Shown here piece by piece: positions 56,629 through 64,000 of a stretch of DNA of 64,000 nucleotides; positions within the stretch are counted from its first letter, which is position 1; each line of letters begins with the position of its first letter. The notes below the pieces were generated by a model. It saw nothing but the letters and a program-made list of their open reading frames with translations, had not been told where the DNA came from and searched no databases. The DNA lies in the NCBI GenBank assembly GCA_963764365.1, contig CAVXSI010000012.1:7999-71998 (forward strand). The letters run 5' to 3'. This DNA is from VRUE01 sp963764365. GTDB taxonomy: Bacteria; Actinomycetota; Thermoleophilia; Solirubrobacterales; 70-9. The position numbers and the translations under genes are program-made.

Positions 56629-59600
56629 GCGCGCCCCGGCGGGGTTGCAGGAGGCGCAGAGCAGCTTCCCCGCCCCGCCGTTGCCCGCGGCGTCGTAGAG
56701 GAAGAGCTCGGCGTCTGCTCCGCCCGTGGCCTGGTCGGCGTTGTCGTAGCCGCTCAGCGGCGCGGCGGAGGGGAAGACGGCCGCCTCGCCGTCGGGGCTG
56801 ACGCGGGCGAGGTGACGGCGGGGTTCGAACGCGATCGGCGATCCGGTGTAACCAGTGTCCGCAGCCGCCAGCGTCGCGACGAAGCGCGGTTCGCCGCCGG
56901 CCTCGCGGTAGTAGAGGTTGGCTTCGCCCGCGACCGCTTCGGCGCCCTCGGGGTTGGCGCCGCCGAGCGCTTCGCGCGAGGCGAAGTAGATCCGGGTCGC
57001 GTCTTCGCTCGCGCCGAGCAGCGCCCATTCCGCTTCGACCCCGCCGGCGATCCGGTGGGTCGATTCGTCTGAGGCGCGCCATTCATAGAGGACGCCGTCG
57101 GTCGTGAACAGGACGCGCGAGCCGTCGGTGGCGGCGAGCTGGAACTGGGAGCCTTCGGCTTCCTCTGCGGCTTCGGCTTCTTCGGAGACCGCCACGGTGC
57201 AGGCCCTGGCCGCTTCGGTGCAGGGGCTGAAGGCTTCCAGCGGCGCCCCCGACTTGGTCACGCTCGCTGCGGCCGAGAGGGTGAGCTTGCCCGTTTCGGC
57301 GGCTTCGATCGTCGTCCCGTGGGGGATCCCGGGGGCGGTGATCGTCTGCCCGACCGCGAAGGGCAGCGGGCCGAGCGAGGCGATGCCGCGCTCGGTCGTT
57401 TCGTTGGCCGGGGCGGAGAGGATCAGCCTGTCGCCTTCGCGCGCTTCGATCGTCGTCCCCGCGGGCAGCGCTTTGCCGGCGATCAGCGGCTGGCCGGCGA
57501 CGAAGCGCCCGAGGGTGGTTTCGCTCAGCGTCGCTTCGTCGGATTCCTTGACGAAGGCGGCCTTGCCCTGGGCGACGATCAGCGAGGTGACGGTGGTCGA
57601 GCCCGCGCTCAGCTTGCCGACGCCGGTGGCCGAGCCGTTCGCGAAGGCGCTCTGGTCGGCCATCGGGTCGGTGCGCAGATAGATCGGGCCGGGGCCGGCG
57701 GAGCCGGCGGAGTTCGTCTCGAGCGCCGTCCAGTAGAGGCGCTTGCCGTCTTCTGAGAGCGCCCCGGTGAGGCTGGTCGAGCGGTCCGCGTTCGTGCTAC
57801 CCAGATGCCGCAGGCTCCCCCCCGCCGTGCACGGCTTCGGGTAGTCCGCGCCGCCCGGCAGCACGCAGAGGAAGCGCTCGGCGCCGCCGCGGGAGCCGTA
57901 GATCTGGTCGGGGCCTTCGCTACCGCCCGCCGCCAGCGCCTGGCTGGCGAGGAAGACCGCCGTCGCACCGTCGGCGGAGAGGCCCTGGAGCTTGATCTCG
58001 AAGCCTTCCAGCAGCCCCCATTCCCTGGGCGCCGGCGCGATCGTGTTGAGCGGCTCATAGGCCGGCCCGCCGCATTCCTCGTCGGCGCGCCGGTAGAGGT
58101 CGACCGCGCCCGCCGGGGCGCCGGGGGCGAGCGGCGGTTCGGCGAAGTTCTGCAGCCAGCCGGTGCACAGGTCGGGCGAGAAGGCTTTGGATTCGGTGTC
58201 GGTCTGGGCCTGCGCGCCTTCGACGATCGCCCGCCCGCGCGGCGGGGTGAGCGCGTGGGTGACCCAGGACTGGCCGGGCCGCCGCGCGGCGACGTACTGG
58301 GAGGTGTAGGCGCCGGAGGGGGCGCCGGCGAAGGGGCGGTAGGAGCCGTAGGCGAAGCGGGAGCCCGAGGTCGCGGCCTGGTTCAGCACCGCGTTTGCGT
58401 CGCCGGCGGTGTCGCGCAGGGTGACCACGTCCCCCCCTTCTTTGTCGAGCGGGCTGACCATCTCATAGGCCCGGCAGTCGGGCAGCTTCGCCGACGCTCC
58501 GATCCTGAAGGCTTCGTTCGCGGGGCACGATTCGGCTTCGGGGGAGCGGTAGGTCCTGAAGGTGGCGTCGGGGCCGTAGACGGGGCCGCCGCCGGAGCTC
58601 TGGGCGACGAAGCGGTAGTGGTAGGTCGTGCCCGGGGCGAGGCCCGCGAGGGGGACGGCGGGGCTGGTGAGCGGGGAGCCTTTGACCTTTTCGCTCAGCC
58701 TCACGTCTTCGGTCTCCGCGCAGCCGCCTTCTTCGCAGGGGGCGGCGCCGTACTGGACGTGGAAGGTCGTGTCGGCCCAGAAGCGCGGGTTTACCTGCGC
58801 CCGCAGCTCGGCTTCGTCGGCGGTGACCGAGGCGGCGTACTGGGCCCCGACTTCGGGTGGCCTGAGCGGCGGGGCTTCGAGGGAGACCGGCGGCGGGCCG
58901 AAGAAGCGCACGAAGGCGCCGCGGTGGTTTGAGGATTCGTGGTTGGAGACGTAGAGGTCGCCGAGGGCGCTGGTGCCGAGGCCGCCGATGCGGTAGAAGT
59001 GGTTTGCTTCGCCGGGGATCCGCTCGACTTCGGCGAAGACCGAGAGGCGTTGGCCTTCGGGGCCGAACTCGATCACGCGTTCGAGGAGGCCGTGTTTTTC
59101 GTTTTCTTCCCATTCTTTGTCGCCGGTCTCGGTCGCGCCCGCAGCGACGAAGACGTCCCCGGCGGGGTCGGTGGCGAGTTCCCGGGGCCGCTCGACTTTC
59201 AGGGCGCCGAGCGCTTCGCCCGTGGTCGGGTCGAGCCTCAGCACTTCGCCTTTGCCGGCGTTGGCCGGGAGCGTGACGTAGAGGTCGCCGCCGTTCGGGT
59301 CCACGGCGAGGGCGCTGAGGCCGTTTTCGGCGCTCGCCACTTCGATCTGGGACTGGTAGGCGCCGGCGGGGGTGAAGCGCAGGACGCGCTTGCCCGCGGC
59401 GACCAGCAGGTCCCCGGCGGGGTCGATCGCGAGCGTGCGGACGTTGTCGGCGCCGAACGGGCCTTTGCCGGCGAGCGGTTCTCCGCATTCGTCTTCGGAG
59501 GCGGCGGTGCAGAGGTCCGCGCCGGTGCTCTTGTCGACTTCGCCGCCGATCATCCAGAGGAAATGGCCGCTGGGGCTGAGCTTCTGGATGCGGGGGACAC

Positions 59601-60384
59601 CTTTACCTCGGGTCACTTCGGCGACGTAGAGGTCGCCTTCGGGGCCGACGGCGACCCCGCGGTAGTAGCCGAGCGTCTGGCCGGCCCCGGGGCCTTCCGA
59701 GCCCGCCCGGCAGCCCGATTCGGCGGTGCAGGCCTCGAGGCCGGTGGTGGCGGGGGCGCCGTCGTTGCGGGTACGGGCTTCGAGGGTGGTTTCGGGATTG
59801 CCTTCGCTGAGCGGCGTGGCGCCGTCTTCGGCGCTCAGCTGTTCGACATTCGTGCCGGCCAGGGAGCCGCCGAAGGCGACGACGTAAATGAAGGGGGTGG
59901 CGGTCTCGGAGTTGCCGAGCGCCTCTTCGACGGCGACTTCGCCGCCGGCGCCGCCGATCGCAGGCAGGGCGTTCAGGGCGGCCTGCACTTCTTCGCCCGT
60001 CGCGTCGAAGGGGAGGTCGGGGGTCTGGGCGCCTTCGAAGCCGAGCTTGAAGGTCCCCGTGCCGGCGCGGACCCGCACTTCCTGGGTCTCGTCGACCGCC
60101 CCCGGCGCCACGTCCCAGCCGAAGGCCGCGATGAATTCCCCCCAGGGGGTGAACTCGTCGATGCGGTGGTTGGCGCCGAGCAGGTAGAGGTGGCCGGTGA
60201 CGGGGTCGGTTGCGCTTCCCCAGGGGAAGGAGAGCTGCCCGGCCGCTTCGCCTTCTTCGCCGAAGCGGCCGATTTCGGAGGCGTCGGTGAGGGTGGCGGC
60301 CTGGGCGGGGGCGGCGAGGGCGAGCAGCGCCACGGCGCACAGCGCCGCGGTGGCGAGGAGAGCTGGGCGGGTCTTCGGCCTCAT
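55882..60384 (-). CDS. Large secreted beta-propeller protein A1 with Fn3-like domain and basic tail
   Basis: A 1500-aa exported protein. Signal peptide: RPALLATAALCAVALLALAAP. Residues about 35-490 carry NHL-like blades (GHLYLLGANHRIDEFTPWG, YYRGVAVGPEGDLYVAEV, LAIDPAGDLLVAAG). About 510-640 is a fibronectin-like segment (GLAPGTTYHYRFVAQSS). Then AFRIGASAKLPDCRAYEMVS opens a second propeller with TolB/PD40-like blades (DGKRLYWTALE, SPDGEAAVFPS). The last 70 residues are very rich in Arg and Ala (RRLSRRAKRLRSAAS, RRSHRARRCRARVRKAGRAHR). ATG 60384 overlaps the B2 stop (ATGA). Probably surface-exposed; ligand unknown. Confidence 0.78.
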   Translation of the reverse strand: MRPKTRPALLATAALCAVALLALAAPAQAATLTDASEIGRFGEEGEAAGQLSFPWGSATDPVTGHLYLLGANHRIDEFTPWGEFIAAFGWDVAPGAVDETQEVRVRAGTGTFKLGFEGAQTPDLPFDATGEEVQAALNALPAIGGAGGEVAVEEALGNSETATPFIYVVAFGGSLAGTNVEQLSAEDGATPLSEGNPETTLEARTRNDGAPATTGLEACTAESGCRAGSEGPGAGQTLGYYRGVAVGPEGDLYVAEVTRGKGVPRIQKLSPSGHFLWMIGGEVDKSTGADLCTAASEDECGEPLAGKGPFGADNVRTLAIDPAGDLLVAAGKRVLRFTPAGAYQSQIEVASAENGLSALAVDPNGGDLYVTLPANAGKGEVLRLDPTTGEALGALKVERPRELATDPAGDVFVAAGATETGDKEWEENEKHGLLERVIEFGPEGQRLSVFAEVERIPGEANHFYRIGGLGTSALGDLYVSNHESSNHRGAFVRFFGPPPVSLEAPPLRPPEVGAQYAASVTADEAELRAQVNPRFWADTTFHVQYGAAPCEEGGCAETEDVRLSEKVKGSPLTSPAVPLAGLAPGTTYHYRFVAQSSGGGPVYGPDATFRTYRSPEAESCPANEAFRIGASAKLPDCRAYEMVSPLDKEGGDVVTLRDTAGDANAVLNQAATSGSRFAYGSYRPFAGAPSGAYTSQYVAARRPGQSWVTHALTPPRGRAIVEGAQAQTDTESKAFSPDLCTGWLQNFAEPPLAPGAPAGAVDLYRRADEECGGPAYEPLNTIAPAPREWGLLEGFEIKLQGLSADGATAVFLASQALAAGGSEGPDQIYGSRGGAERFLCVLPGGADYPKPCTAGGSLRHLGSTNADRSTSLTGALSEDGKRLYWTALETNSAGSAGPGPIYLRTDPMADQSAFANGSATGVGKLSAGSTTVTSLIVAQGKAAFVKESDEATLSETTLGRFVAGQPLIAGKALPAGTTIEAREGDRLILSAPANETTERGIASLGPLPFAVGQTITAPGIPHGTTIEAAETGKLTLSAAASVTKSGAPLEAFSPCTEAARACTVAVSEEAEAAEEAEGSQFQLAATDGSRVLFTTDGVLYEWRASDESTHRIAGGVEAEWALLGASEDATRIYFASREALGGANPEGAEAVAGEANLYYREAGGEPRFVATLAAADTGYTGSPIAFEPRRHLARVSPDGEAAVFPSAAPLSGYDNADQATGGADAELFLYDAAGNGGAGKLLCASCNPAGARPRVNGSQKLPIAARIPAFENNLYAPRVLSSNGRRLFFESYDALLPGDTNGRGDVYEWEAPGEGGCTESSADYSPQDQGCIYLISSGQSKRDSEFLDASPSGSDVFFATLSSLVPSDYGLVDVYDARAGGGLPAPEPPPASCEGEACQPAAQSTGFPTAASAAFQGPGNVKEQGAAGASRCQAPARTARRLSRRAKRLRSAASSAARHNPRRARALRRKAARFAKAARRRSHRARRCRARVRKAGRAHR

Positions 60385-63257
60385 CGGCGCCTGCCGCGCT
60401 TGCGGTGTCGGGCGTGCTTCTTGCGCTGCCTGGCCTGCTTGCACTTGACCGCCCGCACGACCGGCCTACCTGCGGCCCGCCTGCCGTTGTGGGCGAGGTA
60501 GGCGGCTCCGGCGCGGTGCTTTGCCTTGCAGAGGTCGGTCGAGTTGACGATCAACCCCTTCTTGCCACCCTGCATGTTGACGATCACCCGGCTCAGCGGG
60601 GCGTCGGGGATGACCGGGAAGGTCGCCCGGATGCCGCCCTTCACGGAGTCGATCCGCGCCACCGCTTCGACGTCGATGATCCCGTGCAGGGCGGCGACGA
60701 AGTCGGGCAGGTTGTGGTTGGAGCTCCGCAGGTAGACCGGGCCGACCAGCGGTTGGCTAAGCAGCGGCGTCCAGGCCTTGGCGTGGCCGTAGACGGCGCC
60801 CCTGGGGCACTTTTCGCCGTTGCCGCCCCCCGCGGCGAACTGCACCCGGGTGCAGATCGTGCGGATGTGGGCCTGGTCGAGGAAGGCGCTGTGCGGCAGG
60901 CGCAGCACCAGGCGCTTCAGGTTGGCGTCGCCCTTGCGCGGGGTATAGACGCCGCGCAGGGCCGGGTGGCCGCCGCGCGTGGGCTTGGAGCCGCGCAGCT
61001 TCAGGGAGAGCTTGGGCGTGAAGCCGAGGCTCGCACAGCTCGCCGCCTGGAAGCGGGCGGCGAGGGAATGGGGGGCGTCGTCGGCGGCGGAGAAGACGTC
61101 CTGGCCCCCCGCCCAGAGGGTGGCGAGGGTGGCGCTGGGCTCGCAGGAGGTCGGGTTGAGGGTGAAGTTCGGCTTGTCGACGTAGACCTGGACGTCGCGC
61201 ACCGCCAGCGGGATGCCCTTGAGGATGTGGGGGATCGGGTCCGAGGCGGAGCCGTCGGCTTCGACTTCCGCGCTCAGGGGATCGATCCGCAGCGCCTCCT
61301 GGGTGACCACGGTGCCGGCGTCGAAGGGGCCGGCCAGGGCGGGGACGATCGCGACGACACTGAGCGGGGCGCCGTTGTAGGGGCCTGCCAGGTAGAGCTT
61401 GCCCGGGACGTAGGTGAGGACCTGCCCGACGCCGGCGCCGGCGATCACGCGGCCGATCTGGGAGTCGGCGGGGCAGCTGGGGTCCGCCTGCTCTTCGGCG
61501 CCGCCGTTCTGGCCGCTCCTGGAGCGCGCCTGGGCGATCGCCGCGGCCGGGCACTGGGCGGTGCCCGCCAGGCGGCCGATCATCCCCGGCGGCAGCTCGG
61601 CGGAGAAGCGGGTCAGGTCCTGATCGCCGTCTTGGCGGGTGAGGCGCATGTCGAAGGGCGAGTAGCGCCCGGCGGCGTTGTTGATAGAGCCCGCTTCGAA
61701 GCCCGGGTTGAAGGGCTGGCCGCCGCTCGGGCAGGGGGCGCCGTTCGGCCCGGCGATGATCTCGAAGCTCGAGGTCGATTCGACCGGCGCCCCGCCCGAG
61801 GAGGGGTAGAGCATCGCTTGCACCGTGTGGGTGCCGCAGCTCGGCGGCGTGACGAGCGGGCTGCGGGCGCCTTCGCGGAAGTGCAGGCGGAAGTGGGCAA
61901 ACGGCCACTGGGGCAGGCCTTCGGCGGTGGTGATGAGCTGTCCGGTGCGGGGGTCGGGCTCGACTTTCAGCGGGACCTTGAAGATCACGCCGTAGCGGGC
62001 GCTGGCGATCACCATGTAGAGGGCCATCAGGGTGTGCTCGGGGTTGGCGTAGGGCTTTGCCAGGTAGAGGGAGCCCTTCAGCGTTTCTTCCAAGAGCGGG
62101 GTTTCGACTTCGATCGTGCCGAGCTTGGAGGCTTCGGGGCAGCCGGCGCCGGGCGGGGTGTAGGTGGGGCCTTCGCCCGGCGCGGCGAAGGGGGATTCGG
62201 CCGCGTACCGGGCTTCGGTGCAGACGCCGAGGCCGTTGGCCGAGGAGGGGTTGGCGCTCATCCCCTCGGGCAGGGTGACGACGGCCTTGGCGAGGTCGGC
62301 GTTGGCGTCCCCGGCGGCGTTCAGGAGGCCTTCGTTGGCGGTGTCGATCGAGAAGTCCAGGCCCGAGGCCGAGGAGGCCGCGCGCGAGGTCGGCCGGGCG
62401 ACGATTTCGGGTTCGAAGCCGAGCCGCCCGCAGCCCGCCATCCCCGGGCTCTGGGCGGAGCCTTCCACGAAGGCGCCCGGGGCCTGCCAGGGGTCGGCTT
62501 TGTAGGTGGTGGTGAGCGGGCCGGTGCAGGCGCGGGGCATCGTCAGGAAGGGGGCCGAGCCGGCGCCGGCTTCGCTTTCGCAGACCGATTCGCCGGTGCC
62601 GGGGTCCAGGCAGTGCCCGCGCAGGGGGTCGTGGCGTCCGTCGGCGGGCACCCCCCAGAGGGTGAGCGTGGCGCCGACGACTTCGACCAGCTGGGAGATG
62701 TTGGTGGGGCCCCCGACGACGTCGTAGGGGGGCGATTCGGCGAGGCCCAGTTCGATCGTCACCGGGGCGTTCTCGATCCAAAAGCCGAGCTTGGCGGCGA
62801 TCCCCGGCGGCGGGTCGAGGTTGTAGACGGCGGCGTAGAGGGTGCCGGCCGCCTTCTTGTTGGAGAGGGTGACGGCGGTGGTGCCCACGGCGGAGGCGTC
62901 GGGGCACTCGGGAGCGGGGCTGCCGTTGACCAGGACCTCGGTGAGGAAGCCGGCGCTCTCGCAGCGCGGGGCGGCGGTGGGGTTGCCGGCGAAGCCGGCG
63001 GGCTGGGCGGTGAGGATGTCCTTGGGGGCGGCGTCGAGCAGTTCGCCGCCTTCGGCGGTCTTTTCGGCGTTGAAGTGCAGCTCGGTGGTCATCTGGAAGG
63101 GGTGGGAGCCGGCCTGGGTCGTGGCTTCGCCGCCCGCTTCGGTGAAGGCGGCGGCGAAATGGTCAAGGCCGAAGTCCGCCTGGGCGGCGGCGGGGGCGGC
63201 GAGCAGGGCCGCCCCGGCGGCCAGGACGGGCAGGAGCTTTGCGAGCGGGCTTCTCAT
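60381..63257 (-). CDS. Large secreted four-module protein B2
   Basis: A 958-aa paralogue of B1. Signal peptide and residues 1 to about 750 are almost identical to B1. From LSLKLRGSKPTRGG onwards the last 205 residues differ (about 60% alike), although module 4 is kept (CPRGAVYGHAKAWTPLLSQP). It ends in a basic tail (KCKQARQRKKHARHRKRGRRR) directly followed by the stop, which overlaps the A1 ATG by 4 bases. ATG 63257 likewise overlaps the stop of A2. The gene order A2-B2-A1-B1, with identical 4-base overlaps, implies one polycistronic unit. Confidence 0.78.
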   Translation of the reverse strand: MRSPLAKLLPVLAAGAALLAAPAAAQADFGLDHFAAAFTEAGGEATTQAGSHPFQMTTELHFNAEKTAEGGELLDAAPKDILTAQPAGFAGNPTAAPRCESAGFLTEVLVNGSPAPECPDASAVGTTAVTLSNKKAAGTLYAAVYNLDPPPGIAAKLGFWIENAPVTIELGLAESPPYDVVGGPTNISQLVEVVGATLTLWGVPADGRHDPLRGHCLDPGTGESVCESEAGAGSAPFLTMPRACTGPLTTTYKADPWQAPGAFVEGSAQSPGMAGCGRLGFEPEIVARPTSRAASSASGLDFSIDTANEGLLNAAGDANADLAKAVVTLPEGMSANPSSANGLGVCTEARYAAESPFAAPGEGPTYTPPGAGCPEASKLGTIEVETPLLEETLKGSLYLAKPYANPEHTLMALYMVIASARYGVIFKVPLKVEPDPRTGQLITTAEGLPQWPFAHFRLHFREGARSPLVTPPSCGTHTVQAMLYPSSGGAPVESTSSFEIIAGPNGAPCPSGGQPFNPGFEAGSINNAAGRYSPFDMRLTRQDGDQDLTRFSAELPPGMIGRLAGTAQCPAAAIAQARSRSGQNGGAEEQADPSCPADSQIGRVIAGAGVGQVLTYVPGKLYLAGPYNGAPLSVVAIVPALAGPFDAGTVVTQEALRIDPLSAEVEADGSASDPIPHILKGIPLAVRDVQVYVDKPNFTLNPTSCEPSATLATLWAGGQDVFSAADDAPHSLAARFQAASCASLGFTPKLSLKLRGSKPTRGGHPALRGVYTPRKGDANLKRLVLRLPHSAFLDQAHIRTICTRVQFAAGGGNGEKCPRGAVYGHAKAWTPLLSQPLVGPVYLRSSNHNLPDFVAALHGIIDVEAVARIDSVKGGIRATFPVIPDAPLSRVIVNMQGGKKGLIVNSTDLCKAKHRAGAAYLAHNGRRAAGRPVVRAVKCKQARQRKKHARHRKRGRRR

Positions 63258-64000
63258 CGGTGGGCCCTCCCTGCCTTGCGCACGCGGGCCCGGCAGCGGC
63301 GGGCCCGATGGGAGCGGCGGCGGGCCGCCTTGGCGAAGCGGGCGGCCTTGCGGCGCAGGGCCCTGGCGCGGCGGGGGTTGTGGCGCGCCGCGCTGCTCGC
63401 CGCGCTGCGCAGCCGCTTGGCGCGGCGGCTGAGCCTTCGCGCCGTTCGCGCGGGCGCCTGGCAGCGGCTCGCGCCGGCGGCGCCCTGTTCCTTCACGTTG
63501 CCGGGCCCCTGGAAGGCCGCCGAGGCGGCGGTGGGGAACCCGGTGGACTGGGCGGCGGGCTGGCAGGCTTCGCCTTCGCAGGAGGCGGGCGGCGGTTCGG
63601 GGGCGGGCAGGCCGCCTCCCGCGCGGGCGTCGTAGACGTCGACGAGTCCGTAGTCGGAGGGGACGAGGCTGGAGAGGGTGGCGAAGAAGACATCCGATCC
63701 CGAGGGGGAGGCGTCGAGGAATTCGGAGTCGCGCTTGCTCTGCCCGGAGGAGATCAGATAGATGCAGCCCTGGTCCTGGGGGGAGTAGTCGGCCGAGGAC
63801 TCCGTGCAGCCGCCTTCCCCGGGGGCCTCCCACTCATAGACGTCTCCGCGGCCGTTGGTGTCGCCGGGGAGGAGGGCGTCGTAGCTTTCGAAGAACAGGC
63901 GGCGGCCGTTGGATGAGAGCACGCGGGGGGCGTCGAGGTTGTTCTCAAAGGCGGGGATCCGGGCGGCGATCGGGAGCTTTTGGCTGCCGTTGACCCGCGG
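61010..64000. repeat. Right copy of about 3-kb direct duplication (partner 53638-56628)
   Basis: Same orientation and gene content as the left copy: end of B from codon about 750 back to its start, then the end of A. The duplicated unit is 7372 bp long in total if it extends through A, but its right end is outside the window. Confidence 0.85.
63254..64000 (-). CDS. Large secreted beta-propeller protein A2 (C-terminal 248 residues; start beyond window)
   Basis: The frame is open to the right edge and ends at 63254 with the same Arg/Ala-rich tail as A1 (RRKAARFAKAARRRSHRARR). Over the visible part it differs from A1 by one recognised residue, ENNLDAPRV against ENNLYAPRV. VLSSNGRRLFFESYDALLPG is a propeller blade. 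It is the distal copy of the A-B tandem array. Confidence 0.75.
   Translation of the reverse strand, partial: PRVNGSQKLPIAARIPAFENNLDAPRVLSSNGRRLFFESYDALLPGDTNGRGDVYEWEAPGEGGCTESSADYSPQDQGCIYLISSGQSKRDSEFLDASPSGSDVFFATLSSLVPSDYGLVDVYDARAGGGLPAPEPPPASCEGEACQPAAQSTGFPTAASAAFQGPGNVKEQGAAGASRCQAPARTARRLSRRAKRLRSAASSAARHNPRRARALRRKAARFAKAARRRSHRARRCRARVRKAGRAHR

Noticed and set aside
60405..63635. A 1076-codon plus-strand frame across B2
   Set aside because: It is the antisense of B2 and is Gly/Ala/Arg-rich without a signal or domain. The same frame is open opposite B1, as expected from duplication, not selection.

Overview
The window is GC-rich DNA from what looks like an actinobacterium of the class Thermoleophilia, probably order Solirubrobacterales. 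This rests on codon bias, the AbiEi/DUF559 protein style, the actinobacterial cys and sucCD arrangements, and large secreted beta-propeller proteins with Arg/Lys-rich C-terminal tails. It is an inference from gene content; no rRNA gene is present. No phage, insertion sequence, CRISPR array or replication origin was seen.

Layout. 1-5.8 kb: a DEAD/DEAH helicase running off the left edge, a frameshifted dihydropteroate synthase-like gene, a HAD phosphatase, an FTR1-type iron permease (also apparently frameshifted) divergent from a DtxR/MntR-type regulator across a perfect 14-bp palindrome, and a PLP aminotransferase. 5.8-15.5 kb: a secreted YVTN/PKD protein, sucCD, a HAD hydrolase, a sulfatase, a biotin carboxylase/BCCP fusion and a PHP phosphoesterase. 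15.7-20.4 kb: an assimilatory sulfate reduction operon (rhodanese, sulfite reductase, APS reductase, sat, cysC). 20.6-23.8 kb: dodecin, a small protein, an AbiEi/DUF559 protein and an RTX-like secreted protein. 23.9-37.4 kb: a polyamine uptake and catabolism region (class III aminotransferase, PucR regulator, a 36-aa coupled ORF, alanine dehydrogenase, aldehyde dehydrogenase; divergent potADBC-type ABC transporter; mmsA-type dehydrogenase; DAO-family oxidase). 37.7-46.6 kb: an enolase-superfamily enzyme, ferritin, two S51 peptidases, three TetR paralogues, an ECF sigma factor, a methyltransferase, a RHH/MazF toxin-antitoxin pair, tRNA-Asp and a secreted metallopeptidase. 47.1-52.7 kb: polysaccharide deacetylase, MBL hydrolase, FtsH-like protease, tRNA-Val, small membrane and coiled-coil proteins and a nucleotidyltransferase. 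52.7-64 kb: a truncated, frameshifted VapC remnant and a tandem array of translationally coupled secreted proteins, here called A (beta-propeller) and B (four-module Cys-containing protein), in the order A2-B2-A1-B1, with about 3 kb of near-identical duplicated DNA.

How the genes work together. The polyamine region reads as a pathway. The Pot-type transporter imports putrescine or spermidine. The class III aminotransferase moves the amino group to pyruvate, alanine dehydrogenase regenerates pyruvate, and aldehyde dehydrogenases carry the carbon towards succinate, with PucR as the likely sensor. The cys operon takes sulfate through APS to sulfite and sulfide.

The least explained feature is the intergenic DNA. 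At least five families of palindromic repeats (called P1 to P5 here) sit at gene ends. Within a family, short unpaired cores are conserved, while the long outer stems and several inner hairpins differ between loci yet still pair. That covariation suggests selection on structure, in RNA or in extruded DNA.
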